This document shows positions 56,114 through 64,000 of a stretch of DNA of 64,000 nucleotides, in pieces (within the stretch, counting starts at the first letter, position 1; every line of letters starts with the position of its first letter). The notes beneath the pieces were generated by a model. The model saw only the letters and a list, made by a program, of their open reading frames with translations. It ran no database searches and was not told the DNA's origin. The position numbers were made by a program, and so were the translations under genes. Source of the stretch: Alphaproteobacteria bacterium (GTDB lineage Bacteria; Pseudomonadota; Alphaproteobacteria; Rhodobacterales; Rhodobacteraceae); contig JAUIFH010000005.1 of NCBI GenBank assembly GCA_030429495.1, forward strand, positions 124,001 to 188,000, written 5' to 3'.

Positions 56114-58045
56114 TCATGGATGCAGGCAGAAGGACTGATGATAGGGCGTCCAGTTGCCCGTATCGGGAGCACTGAAGATGTTGTCCGTCCAGTTCATCGA
56201 GCCCACCCGCGTGCGGTCATAGACGACCATCGAGATCGTGTAGCCGCACTCGATCAGCACCGGCAGACTGAACGTCTCCAAGAGCACATCCGTCGCGGGC
56301 GTCGTCGGATTGGTGCCCGTGGGCGTCAGCTCTGGCGGGCGCGAGTCATAGTCGCGGCCCATGGTGACGGGGATCGCGCCGCCGAGATTGCCGTTCGTCG
56401 TCCAGGACATGGTGTAGGTGCGGAAGTGGTCGTCGTGGAAGTTGCCGCGAATGTCGAGGTCGACCGGCCCGCCGCCGCCATCGATCTGGCACTGATCGGC
56501 GATCGGCGTCGTATCGCCCGCGCGGTAGAGCGTCATCTCAAGGCTGTCGGGTTTCTTGTTGTCGACCTGGATGCGGACCGCGTTGCTGTACACTTCGGGG
56601 CCGCCGCCAAGCGGACGCATGGCGACCCGCAGGACCGCATCGGCGACATCGCCCGGCACGTCCGCCGTCGACCGCCAGACCGCAAGGGATTCGTCGTTCG
56701 GGCAGTCGATGACCTTCTGGTACTGGGTCAGGCTGAACCAGTCACCGCCGTCCTCCGTGTATGGCGTAGCGAGCCCCGCGCAGGGTGCCTCAAGCGCCAT
56801 CCAGTCAAGGCTTGCCGGATGGACGATGGCCTGTTCCGGCGCGCCGTTCAGCGAGACGCGGACCTGAAACTCATGCGTGTTGTATTCCGGGCAGGTCCGC
56901 CCCGGCACCTCGCCCTGCACCCGGATTGCGCCGCCGAAGGCATAGTCCCTTGTGCCGTTGCCGTTCTGGTCGAAGAGCCCCGTCGCCGGGTCGATGCGGG
57001 ACATCACATCGACATGGCTGACCGCCGTGATGCGGAGCAGGCAGCGATCCACCACCGGCCCGATTGGCGCGGCAAGCGCATCGAGCCCCATATCGCGGTC
57101 AAGCGGCTCGAACGCGGCGATGAGGTCATGGTTCCGCAGGAAGATGCCCGGCCCCACCGTCAGCGCATCGCCGTCCGACACGGTCTTGCCGCGCGCCTGA
57201 ATTTCGACCGAGAGCAATTCGATCGGCACATTCTCGATCGGGTCCTGCGCGGGCGTATAGGCATCTAGCCCGTAGTCCACGCCCCGGTCCGGCAGCCCGG
57301 CGGGAAGCGCAGCCAGCAGGTCGGCATTCGACCGCACGATCGTGCCGGTCTTCGCGGACAGAAGATCGCCGTCCAGGAACAGCGGCTTCTGTACGTCAGG
57401 CGGCGTGCCCTCGGTCGAAAAGAGGATGTCGGTGTTGGTGTCGGTCAGAATCTGCACCAGAATATCCGGTGCCTGCCGGAACCTGTCCGCAGGCGTTTGG
57501 CTGATGACATCGATCAGCTTGCGTTTTTCGCCCGGCGCACCCTCGATCGTGACGGCATCAAGCCCGAGGTTGAGCGACCGAGGCAGGCCGAACTTGGCCA
57601 GCAGCGCCTCGTTCGGGATCACCCAGCCGGGCGTGAACAGAAGATCGCCCGCCGTGAACTGCCCTGCCCCGTTGACCGAATCGAGCTCGGTCGAAAAAGC
57701 AGCAATCGTCGTGTTCTGGTCGATCTGCACCTGGTCGAGCGCGTCGAGTCCAAGGTCGTAGCCGTTGATGTCGAAGTTGCGCAAGAGATCAGCGTTTCGC
57801 GCACAAAGGTCGGACCCGCCGCCGATCGAATAGGCCAGAAGGTCACCGTCCGACACGACCTGCCCGCCGGAAAGCTGCGTCCCGCGTGACAGGAAGTCTT
57901 CCTCGGTTGAAAACCACAGGCCCTTGCAGCCGGCCAGATTGATGCCCTGCGCCCCTGCCGTTCCGATCGACAGCGCGCTTACAAATGCAAGCGAAAGTAA
58001 AGAAATTCCTCCCCGCGCCAAGCGCGGGTCAATGGAGCGTCCCAT
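56114..58045 (-). CDS. secreted protein with four internal repeats, unrecognised family
   Basis: This 643-residue protein starts with a Sec-type signal region (residues about 12-32, cleavage near AGAQ). Four copies of a 55-65-residue unit cover about residues 43-325: each begins with an F-S-T-E-like or similar strand and carries [DG]GDLL...(N or H)xDLLAAF...GLDA, for example DGDLL at 66-70 and GLDA at 99-102, then 130-165, 222-263 and 290-324. After that comes a D-x-N-x-N-G-x-x-D loop (near 366-374) that resembles a calcium-binding site, and a long C-terminal region with several cysteines. A GGAGG ribosome-binding site precedes the ATG at 58045. I do not recognise the family; export to the periplasm or surface is likely. 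Confidence 0.75.
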   Translation of the reverse strand: MGRSIDPRLARGGISLLSLAFVSALSIGTAGAQGINLAGCKGLWFSTEEDFLSRGTQLSGGQVVSDGDLLAYSIGGGSDLCARNADLLRNFDINGYDLGLDALDQVQIDQNTTIAAFSTELDSVNGAGQFTAGDLLFTPGWVIPNEALLAKFGLPRSLNLGLDAVTIEGAPGEKRKLIDVISQTPADRFRQAPDILVQILTDTNTDILFSTEGTPPDVQKPLFLDGDLLSAKTGTIVRSNADLLAALPAGLPDRGVDYGLDAYTPAQDPIENVPIELLSVEIQARGKTVSDGDALTVGPGIFLRNHDLIAAFEPLDRDMGLDALAAPIGPVVDRCLLRITAVSHVDVMSRIDPATGLFDQNGNGTRDYAFGGAIRVQGEVPGRTCPEYNTHEFQVRVSLNGAPEQAIVHPASLDWMALEAPCAGLATPYTEDGGDWFSLTQYQKVIDCPNDESLAVWRSTADVPGDVADAVLRVAMRPLGGGPEVYSNAVRIQVDNKKPDSLEMTLYRAGDTTPIADQCQIDGGGGPVDLDIRGNFHDDHFRTYTMSWTTNGNLGGAIPVTMGRDYDSRPPELTPTGTNPTTPATDVLLETFSLPVLIECGYTISMVVYDRTRVGSMNWTDNIFSAPDTGNWTPYHQSFCLHP

Positions 58046-58241
58046 TGATAGCCTCCATCAAATGAGTTGTTTGAAACGTATGCAGCGCCCGAAATGCACG
58101 AAATGACGCTGCGGATACAATCTTAGCACGAATCCCGCATTGCCGGACCGGGGGAATTCCCGACCCCGCGGCCGTTCACGCTTCTTCAACACGGCCCGAC
58201 TAGCCTCCTGCGGGAGCGAGCATGCGCATCAGGGGCCTCCC

Positions 58242-58667
58242 ATGACAAAACTCGAATTCCTCCGGAACTGGTATCGAAAGGTGTGGATCGAGGCCGACAT
58301 GGCGGCCATAGACGACTATTTCGCGCCGCGTGCGGGGGCCGACGGGCTGGTGGCCGACGGGCAGGTCGGGGTTGAGGATTTCCGCGCCCTCGTACCTGCG
58401 CTTCTCGCGCTCGTCCGCGACCTCTCGATCGAAATTGACCGCAGCATGGAGGTTGGTGACTGGTTCTGGGCGCAGATCACCGTGCGCGCCGTCACCGCGC
58501 ATGGCGTCGATCCGATCCGCGCCAGCGGACAGGTGATGATGCGGATCGAGGACGGCCGCATCATCGAGGCATATAACGCGTTTGACTTCATTACTTTTTT
58601 CGAACAGGCCGGGCTGCTTCCCCAGGACACGTTCATGTTGCTCCTTTCGGGCGAAAAGCTTGGCTAA
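58242..58667 (+). CDS. NTF2/SnoaL-like small protein
   Basis: The 141-residue protein has the cone-shaped NTF2-like pattern of the SnoaL/polyketide cyclase type: LEFLRNWYRKVWIEADMAAIDDYF, AQITVRAVTAHGVDPIRASGQVMMRIEDGRIIEAYNAFDF, and ends with a hydrophobic tail. Catalytic roles vary and are not predictable. It is divergent from the large secreted protein gene across a 196-base gap. An in-frame upstream extension (to about 58140) is unlikely to be coding. Confidence 0.8.
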   Translation: MTKLEFLRNWYRKVWIEADMAAIDDYFAPRAGADGLVADGQVGVEDFRALVPALLALVRDLSIEIDRSMEVGDWFWAQITVRAVTAHGVDPIRASGQVMMRIEDGRIIEAYNAFDFITFFEQAGLLPQDTFMLLLSGEKLG

Positions 58668-58726
58668 GGGCGCGGCGGCGGTGCTTGAGGCTTGCCGGAA
58701 TCCCGGTCCCCCGGCATCATCGCAGG

Positions 58727-59398
58727 ATGAAACGCGCATCGGTCTCGCTGACTGCCCTTCTCGCACTCACGGTCCTGGCGCCGAGCGAGGCGAGCGCGTG
58801 CGACGTGGCGCTGCTTCTGACCGTCGATGTCTCGGGTTCGATCGACCGCGGTGAATACCGGCTCCAGACACAAGGCATCGCCGACGCGCTCGACGATCCG
58901 GAAGTGGCCGACGCTCTGCTTCTCGGACAGGTGGCGCTTGCAGTCGTACAATGGTCCGGCACCGGTCGGCAGACGCTGTCGATCCCGTGGCGCCGCATGC
59001 TCAATCCCGGCGAAGTCAGCGGTTTCGCGCAGCGCGCGCGGGAACTCCCACGCGCCTATACCGGTTCCGACACGGCGGTCGGCGAGGCCATCGCCTTCTC
59101 CGCCGCGCAGTTCAGCGCCGTTCCCGATTGCCGCCGCAAGGTCATCGACATCTCCGGCGACGGGCCGCAGAACGCAGGCCAGCCGCTGCGCTACGGACAG
59201 GCGGCTGCCGTCGCGGCCGGGGTCGAGATCAACGCGATCGCGATCGAGGACATCGGGCGTGCCAATCCGATCACCGAGTTCTACCGCCGTTTCGTCATCT
59301 CACGGAACGGGTTCGTGATGACCGCCCGGGGCCTTGCCGACTACCCCCGTGCGATCCGGGCGAAGATCCTGCGCGAAGTCGCAAAGCCCCTTGGCTGA
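58727..59398 (+). CDS. DUF1194 VWA-like secreted protein
   Basis: The 223-residue protein has a signal peptide (MKRASVSLTALLALTVLAPSEASA), then a von Willebrand A-like domain with the metal-site DVSGS at residues 34-38, typical of DUF1194. It ends after RAIRAKILREVAKPLG. DUF1194 proteins are exported and presumably bind a divalent cation, but their partner is not known. The ATG at 58727 has an AGGATG context. It is followed by the chromate genes after 113 bases. Confidence 0.85.
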   Translation: MKRASVSLTALLALTVLAPSEASACDVALLLTVDVSGSIDRGEYRLQTQGIADALDDPEVADALLLGQVALAVVQWSGTGRQTLSIPWRRMLNPGEVSGFAQRARELPRAYTGSDTAVGEAIAFSAAQFSAVPDCRRKVIDISGDGPQNAGQPLRYGQAAAVAAGVEINAIAIEDIGRANPITEFYRRFVISRNGFVMTARGLADYPRAIRAKILREVAKPLG

Positions 59399-59511
59399 AC
59401 TTGACGCGGACCACCATCGCGTGCCAACGTCAGGGCATGGGGCCAGCGACCGCGCCCCGTGAGGCCACGGCCCAAGCGTCGCATCCTTCAGACCTTGCGA
59501 AAGGATGCCCT

Positions 59512-60312
59512 ATGCCCGGCTTCGCCTCAATCTCGTCCGCACAACTCAACCGCCTGATCGGCACGCCTGACTGCCCCACGCTGATCGACATCCAGACTGA
59601 CGCGGACTTCGCCGCGGATCCGCGTCTGATCCCCGGCGCAATCCGCCATCCGTTCGACCGCGTGGCCGACCTGGCACCCAGCCTTGCAGGCAGGCGCGCC
59701 GTCGTGATCTGCCAGAAAGGGCTGAAACTGTCCGAGGGGGCGGCCGCACTCCTGCGCACGCACGGTGTTCCGACCGAAAACCTCGAAGGCGGCGCTCTCG
59801 GCTGGGCGGCCGAGGGCCTGCCGATGATCCCCGCCGCCATCCTTCCCGCATCGCGTCTCTGGGTGACGAGGCACCGGCCGAAGGTCGACCGTATCGCCTG
59901 CCCGTGGCTGATCCGCCGCTTCGTCGATCCTGGCGCGCGGTTCCTGTTCGTGGCGCCGTCCGAAGTGATGGCGGTCGCGGAAAAGTTCGATGCAACGCCC
60001 TATGACGTGGAAGGCGTCACCTTCTCCCACCGGGGCGACATGTGCAGCTTTGACGCCCTTCTGGACGATTTCCAACTTCACAGCGAGGCGCTGGACCGCC
60101 TTGCGGTGGTCGTACGCGGCGCCGATACCGACCGCCACGACCTCGCGCCGCAAGCCGCCGGGCTCCTTGCCGTTTCGGTCGGCCTTTCGCGGCAGTTTCG
60201 CGACGATCTGCAACAGCTAGAGGCCGGGATGGTCCTCTATGACGCACTCTACCGCTGGGCCCGCGACGGGTTCGACGAAGGCCACGACTGGCCGGCGGGC
60301 CGAAAGGGATGA
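59512..60312 (+). CDS. chrB: rhodanese-like/ChrB chromate resistance fusion protein
   Basis: This 266-residue protein joins an N-terminal rhodanese-like domain (about 8-110; Cys67 in VVICQKGLKLSEGAAAL sits at the active-site loop) to a C-terminal ChrB-like domain (about 120-260) with WVTRHRPKVDRIACPWLIRRFVDP and FSHRGDMCSFDALLDDF. ChrB proteins sense or help detoxify chromate. Its stop overlaps the chrA start by ATGA, so it is coupled with the transporter. Whether the rhodanese part is catalytic is open. Confidence 0.87.
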   Translation: MPGFASISSAQLNRLIGTPDCPTLIDIQTDADFAADPRLIPGAIRHPFDRVADLAPSLAGRRAVVICQKGLKLSEGAAALLRTHGVPTENLEGGALGWAAEGLPMIPAAILPASRLWVTRHRPKVDRIACPWLIRRFVDPGARFLFVAPSEVMAVAEKFDATPYDVEGVTFSHRGDMCSFDALLDDFQLHSEALDRLAVVVRGADTDRHDLAPQAAGLLAVSVGLSRQFRDDLQQLEAGMVLYDALYRWARDGFDEGHDWPAGRKG

Positions 60313-61556
60313 ACGCGCCGGACTCGCTTTGGCGCGTCTTCGGGCGGATCGGCATCCTGTCTTTCGGCGGCCCCGCCGCACAGATCGCTCTCATGCACCG
60401 GGAACTGGTCGAGGAGCGGCAGTGGCTGAGCGAGGCGGGATTCCTCCGCGCGCTGTCGTTCTGCATGTTGCTGCCCGGCCCGGAGGCGATGCAGCTTGCC
60501 ACCTATTCCGGGTGGAAGCGCGCGGGGCTTGGCGGCGGCCTTGTCGCCGGGCTGCTGTTCGTCCTTCCCGGCGCCGCGGTGATCCTCGCCATCGCCGCCC
60601 TTTACGTCGCCTACGGAACGATGCCGATCGTGGCGGCGCTGTTCGTCGGCATCAAGGCTGCGGTCGCCGTCATTGTGATTGAGGCGCTGCTGCGCGTGGC
60701 ACGGCGCGCGCTTGCCGGCAATGCGCAGCGGGTTCTCGCGGCGCTGGCCTTTGCCGCGATCTTCGCGGTTGGACTGCCCTTTCCGCTGATCGTCGCGCTT
60801 GCCGCACTCGCGGGCGCTGTCTTCCTGCCGACGACGTCCACGGAAACGGTGCCGCTGCCGGCCAATCCCCGCCTTGGCATGACCGTGACGGTCGGACTCG
60901 GCCTCTGGTGGGCGCCGGTCGCCCTCCTCGCGCTGGCGGGGCAAGGCTTCCTCGTCTCGGTCGGGCTTTTCTTCTCGAAACTCGCTGTCGTCACCTTCGG
61001 CGGCGCTTATGCCGTTCTTGCCTACATGACGCAGACCGTCGTGCAGGATTACGGCTGGCTCACCACGCCGCAGATGATGGACGCGCTTGGCCTTGCCGAA
61101 ACAACGCCGGGGCCGCTGATCCTCGTCACCGAATTCGTGGGCTACCTTGCCGGGGCAGCACAGGCAGGGCCGGGAATGGCACTGGCCGCGGCGACGCTCA
61201 CCCTCTGGGTGACGTTCGTGCCCTGCTTCCTCTGGGTCTTTGCGCTTGCGCCCTATATCGAATGGATCGCCACACGCCCGCGCCTCGCCGCGGCACTCGC
61301 GGGGGTCAGTGCGGCCGTAGTCGGCGTCATCGCGAACCTCGCGCTGTGGTTCGCGCTCAACGTGCTTTTTGCCGGTCTCGGCGCGGTCACGCTTGGTCCC
61401 ATGACCGTACCGTGGCCCGATTTCGGCTCATTCCAGCCGGTTCCGGCCCTGATCGCGGTCGGTGCGGGCTATCTCCTGCTTCGCCGCGATGTCGGTATTC
61501 CGCTCGTTCTGGGCATCTCGTCGCTTGCGGGAATGGCGTTCGGCGGGCTCCTTTGA
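60309..61556 (+). CDS. chrA: chromate efflux transporter ChrA
   Basis: The 415-residue membrane protein has two homologous CHR domains, each with about five to six segments. The first carries LSFGGPAAQIALMHRELVEERQWL and the second VTFGGAYAVLAYMTQTVVQDYGWL, the family signature FGGP/FGGA. It probably exports chromate by anion exchange or proton coupling. It is the second gene of a chrB-chrA pair, a common resistance arrangement. Confidence 0.93.
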   Translation: MNAPDSLWRVFGRIGILSFGGPAAQIALMHRELVEERQWLSEAGFLRALSFCMLLPGPEAMQLATYSGWKRAGLGGGLVAGLLFVLPGAAVILAIAALYVAYGTMPIVAALFVGIKAAVAVIVIEALLRVARRALAGNAQRVLAALAFAAIFAVGLPFPLIVALAALAGAVFLPTTSTETVPLPANPRLGMTVTVGLGLWWAPVALLALAGQGFLVSVGLFFSKLAVVTFGGAYAVLAYMTQTVVQDYGWLTTPQMMDALGLAETTPGPLILVTEFVGYLAGAAQAGPGMALAAATLTLWVTFVPCFLWVFALAPYIEWIATRPRLAAALAGVSAAVVGVIANLALWFALNVLFAGLGAVTLGPMTVPWPDFGSFQPVPALIAVGAGYLLLRRDVGIPLVLGISSLAGMAFGGLL

Positions 61557-61642
61557 AGCCGGCCCGGACCGGCGCGCATCCGCCCTTTCCTTCCGGATCG
61601 AATCTTTTATGCTGAGGCGCATCGCACCTGGGAAGCAGCCAC

Positions 61643-62095
61643 ATGAGCAAATCCATCGACTACGGCAACCTCATGCATCGGGCGATGCGCGGGCTGATCC
61701 TGGAGGTTCTGCGGGCGGTGGAACGTGACGGTCTTCCGGGCGAGCATCATTTTTTCATCACCTTTGACACCCGCCACCCCGTCGCCGAACTCGCCGACTG
61801 GCTACGCGAACGCTATCCCGAAGAAATGACGGTCGTGATGCAGCACTGGTACGACGCGCTGCATGTCGATGAAGACGGGTTCGCGATCACGCTGAACTTC
61901 GGCGACTCGCCGGAACCACTCTACATCCCGTTCGACGCGATCCGCACCTTCGTCGACCCTTCGGTGGAATTCGGGCTTCGGTTCGAAACCCAGGAGTCGG
62001 AGGATGACGACGAGGACGAAGAAGACGAAGACGCCCCCGCCATCCGCCCCCATCAGGAAGCCGAGGTCGTCAGCCTCGACAAATGGCGGAAGTGA
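61643..62095 (+). CDS. sspB: SspB-family ClpXP adaptor
   Basis: The 150-residue protein is the alphaproteobacterial SspB, which tethers ssrA-tagged substrates to ClpXP. The N-terminal domain (about 1-115) contains YGNLMHRAMRGLILEVL and TFVDPSVEFGLRF. A strongly acidic linker (EDDDEDEEDEDAP) precedes the C-terminal ClpX-binding motif EVVSLDKWRK. It likely recognises the ANNNRAPMALAA tag encoded by ssrA at 56 kb. Confidence 0.93.
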   Translation: MSKSIDYGNLMHRAMRGLILEVLRAVERDGLPGEHHFFITFDTRHPVAELADWLRERYPEEMTVVMQHWYDALHVDEDGFAITLNFGDSPEPLYIPFDAIRTFVDPSVEFGLRFETQESEDDDEDEEDEDAPAIRPHQEAEVVSLDKWRK

Positions 62096-62107
62096 CGGCG
62101 CAACGAC

Positions 62108-62119
62108 GTTAGCGCAACC
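62108..62119. promoter_or_regulatory. GTTAGCGC-type operator-like site upstream of fumC
   Basis: GTTAGCGCAACC matches ten of twelve positions of GTTAGCGCTAAC and lies about 79 bases before the fumC start. It is within a larger inverted repeat, GACGTTA ... TTAACGTC (62105-62128, imperfect). Confidence 0.4.
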
Positions 62120-62197
62120 GTTAACGTCATCGTCCTTGGCCCGCACCGCGGAATCGCATAGCTAGTCATCGACCCTAGCAACGACGGACCGATCGCC

Positions 62198-63592
62198 ATG
62201 CCGCAAACCCGCACCGAAACCGACAGCTTCGGCCCGCTCGAGGTTCCCGCCGACAAGTACTGGGGCGCCCAGACCCAACGGTCGATCATGAACTTCCCGA
62301 TCGGCTGGGAGAAGCAGCCCGTGGCGATCATCCGCGCGCTTGGCGTCATCAAGAAGGCCTGCGCCCAGGTGAATGTCGAACAGGGCGACATGGAGCCCGG
62401 GATCGGCGAGGCCATCGCCGCCGCCGCGTCCGAGGTGATCGAGGGGCGGTTCGACGACAACTTCCCGCTGGTCGTCTGGCAGACCGGATCGGGTACGCAG
62501 TCGAACATGAACGCGAACGAGGTCATCTCTAACCGCGCGATCGAGATGCTTGGTGGTGAGAAGGGCTCAAAGAAGCCGGTCCACCCGAACGATCACTGCA
62601 ATATGGGCCAGTCCTCGAACGACACCTTCCCGACCGCGATGCATGTGGCGATCGGCATGATGGCGCGCGACACGCTTCTGCCGGGTCTGAGGAAGCTTCA
62701 CGCGGCGCTTGCCACCAAGTCCGAGGAATTCAAAGACATCATCAAGATCGGCCGGACCCATACGCAGGATGCGACGCCGCTGACGCTTGGCCAGGAATTC
62801 GGCGGCTACGCGCATCAGGTGGCGATGGGGATCAAGCGGGTAGAGATGTGCCTGCCCGCGATCTACGAACTTGCGCAGGGCGGCACGGCCGTGGGCACGG
62901 GCCTCAACACCAAGAAGGGCTGGGACAGCCGCGTCGCGGCGAAGATCGCCGAGATCACCAGCCTCCCCTTCGTTACCGCTCCGAACAAGTTCGAGGCGCT
63001 GGCGGCCCATGACGCCATGGTCATGTTCTCGGGCGCGCTGAAGACGGTCGCGGCCTCGCTCTTCAAGATCGCCAATGACATGCGGCTTCTGGGTTCCGGC
63101 CCCCGCTCGGGCCTCGGTGAGCTGATTCTGCCGGAGAACGAGCCGGGATCGTCGATCATGCCGGGCAAGGTGAACCCGACCCAGGCAGAGGCGCTGACGA
63201 TGGTCTGCGCCCATGTCATGGGCAACGATGCCGCCGTCGGCTTCGCCGGGTCGCAGGGCCATTTCGAGCTGAACGTCTACAACCCGATGATGAGCTACAA
63301 CGTGTTGCAGTCGATGCAGCTTCTGGGCGACGCAGCCGGGTCCTTCACCGACAACATGGTCGCCGGCACGCTGGCCAACACCGCGCGGATCGACAAGCTG
63401 ATGAAGGAAAGCCTGATGCTGGTTACGGCGCTGGCACCGACGATCGGCTACGACAACGCGACCAAGGTCGCCAAGACTGCGCACAAGAACGGCACGACGC
63501 TGCGCGAGGAAGCCATCGCGCTCGGCTTCGTCGACGGCGAAACCTTCGACCGGATCGTCCGGCCCGAAGACATGATCGGGCCGAAGGGCTGA
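62198..63592 (+). CDS. fumC: class II fumarase
   Basis: The 464-residue enzyme hydrates fumarate to malate in the TCA cycle, and is the oxygen-stable iron-free form. Landmarks are [20 protein letters not shown] at the N-terminus, [37 protein letters not shown] and the fumarase/aspartase signature [13 protein letters not shown]. It overlaps the following DUF4169 gene by one base. An operator-like site lies 79 bases upstream. Confidence 0.97.
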   Translation: MPQTRTETDSFGPLEVPADKYWGAQTQRSIMNFPIGWEKQPVAIIRALGVIKKACAQVNVEQGDMEPGIGEAIAAAASEVIEGRFDDNFPLVVWQTGSGTQSNMNANEVISNRAIEMLGGEKGSKKPVHPNDHCNMGQSSNDTFPTAMHVAIGMMARDTLLPGLRKLHAALATKSEEFKDIIKIGRTHTQDATPLTLGQEFGGYAHQVAMGIKRVEMCLPAIYELAQGGTAVGTGLNTKKGWDSRVAAKIAEITSLPFVTAPNKFEALAAHDAMVMFSGALKTVAASLFKIANDMRLLGSGPRSGLGELILPENEPGSSIMPGKVNPTQAEALTMVCAHVMGNDAAVGFAGSQGHFELNVYNPMMSYNVLQSMQLLGDAAGSFTDNMVAGTLANTARIDKLMKESLMLVTALAPTIGYDNATKVAKTAHKNGTTLREEAIALGFVDGETFDRIVRPEDMIGPKG

Positions 63593-63777
63593 TGGTTCAG
63601 GTCGTCAATCTTCGCATCGCAAGGAAACGGCGCGACAGTGCGCGGCAGCGTGCCGAGGCGGCGGAAAACGCCGTCCGTTTCGGCCGTACGAAAGCCCAGA
63701 AGGAAACCGAGCAGGCGCAAAGCGAACGGGCGAAGATCGTCCTCGACGCGCACCGCCGCGAGGACCGGGACGGGTGA
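63592..63777 (+). CDS. DUF4169 small protein
   Basis: This 61-residue, highly charged protein begins VVNLRIARKRRDSARQRAEA and continues NAVRFGRTKAQKETEQAQSER, the DUF4169 pattern common downstream of fumC in Rhodobacterales. It is probably helical and nucleic-acid binding, but its role is not known to me. Its start overlaps the fumC stop by one base (TGATG) and its stop overlaps the next gene by GTGA, so the three are coupled. Confidence 0.88.
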   Translation: MVQVVNLRIARKRRDSARQRAEAAENAVRFGRTKAQKETEQAQSERAKIVLDAHRREDRDG

Positions 63778-64000
63778 GCCGGCCGGCCAAACGGTCGCTG
63801 ACGCTCAACGGTCACCGGACCAGCGTGTCCCTCGAAGACGAATTCTGGCGCGCGTTCCGCGATATCGCGGACCGGCGCCAGCAACCGCTCAACGCGCTTG
63901 CCGCCGAGATCGACGCGACGCGCGGGATCGACACGGGCCTCGCGACCGCGATCCGCCTGTTTGTTCTGAAGGATTTGCTGAACCGTCTGTCCGATCCGCC
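63774..64000 (+). CDS. ribbon-helix-helix domain protein, 3' end outside window
   Basis: The frame begins at a GTG overlapping the DUF4169 stop and stays open to the window edge. It reads RPAKRSLTLNGHRTSVSLEDEFWRAFRDIADRRQQPLNALAAEIDATRGIDTGLATAIRLFVL, the RHH_4 type ribbon-helix-helix, a small DNA-binding domain present next to DUF4169 in many Rhodobacterales. 75 residues are visible. Confidence 0.87.
   Translation, partial: MSRPAKRSLTLNGHRTSVSLEDEFWRAFRDIADRRQQPLNALAAEIDATRGIDTGLATAIRLFVLKDLLNRLSDP

Noticed and set aside
56066-57268. 400-codon plus-strand frame after ssrA
   Set aside because: It begins inside the ssrA terminator and is antisense to the secreted repeat protein, which has a signal peptide and repeats.

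Overview
The window reads as chromosomal DNA of a high-GC alphaproteobacterium of the Rhodobacteraceae/Paracoccaceae (Rhodobacter-Roseobacter) type. The evidence is a two-piece (permuted) ssrA gene whose tag ends in ALAA, a lipoyl-bearing E1-beta in the pyruvate dehydrogenase operon, a ChpT phosphotransferase, an alpha-type SspB, a Mur-like Fur protein, an ornithine-lipid operon, a gene-transfer-agent-type holin/endolysin pair and Rhodobacterales-type small proteins (DUF3553, DUF4169). Genes are dense and many neighbours overlap by ATGA. I see no CRISPR array, transposase, integrase or tRNA gene.

Layout. 1-9.6 kb is housekeeping: a thioesterase cut by the window edge, rplM-rpsI, olsB-olsA, a DUF3553 protein, chpT, and on the minus strand rplU-rpmA, a GNAT gene, obgE-proB-proA. 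9.6-23.8 kb is one long minus-strand unit for a CoA-dependent aromatic pathway, best read as anthranilate (2-aminobenzoate) degradation: monooxygenase/reductase, SDR, MarR regulator, enoyl-CoA hydratase, acyl-CoA dehydrogenase, thioesterase, RidA, aryl-CoA ligase and a complete branched-chain-type ABC importer, with an MttB-family methyltransferase at the tail. Two palindromes lie just upstream of its first gene. 23.9-37.3 kb carries a Mur-like regulator, an EamA transporter, eno, a globin and a desaturase flanking an FNR/DNR-like box, rarD between two 87-bp palindromic repeats, anmK, tyrS, two cyclophilins, pgk and a class I aldolase.

37.5-45.4 kb holds a ftsB-like gene, pdhA-pdhB-aceF, a DUF2087 protein, an EF-G-like protein with degenerate GTPase motifs and a PaaG-like hydratase. 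45.4-52.4 kb is a minus-strand run murI-argC-ccmE-[endolysin-holin]-ccmF-ccmH: the phage/GTA-like lysis pair sits inside the cytochrome c maturation genes, and the endolysin ribosome-binding site is buried in a perfect hairpin. 52.7-54.8 kb is a UspA-BCCT pair. Next come an SMR exporter with a mini-ykkC (guanidine-II) riboswitch and a co-oriented ACT-domain gene, the two-piece ssrA with its own promoter and terminator, a large secreted protein with four internal repeats and no recognised family, a chromate chrB-chrA pair, sspB, fumC, a DUF4169 gene and a truncated ribbon-helix-helix gene at the right edge.

Links between genes. tmRNA and SspB both serve ribosome rescue and ClpXP delivery. eno, fda and fumC each have a GTTAGCGC-type near-palindrome 65-100 bp upstream of the start, which suggests shared LacI-family (CceR-like) control of carbon flow. 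A dispersed hairpin plus GTATTT-type element occurs five times between genes. Coordinates come from reading the sequence by eye; functional calls rest on motif recognition and not on database searches.
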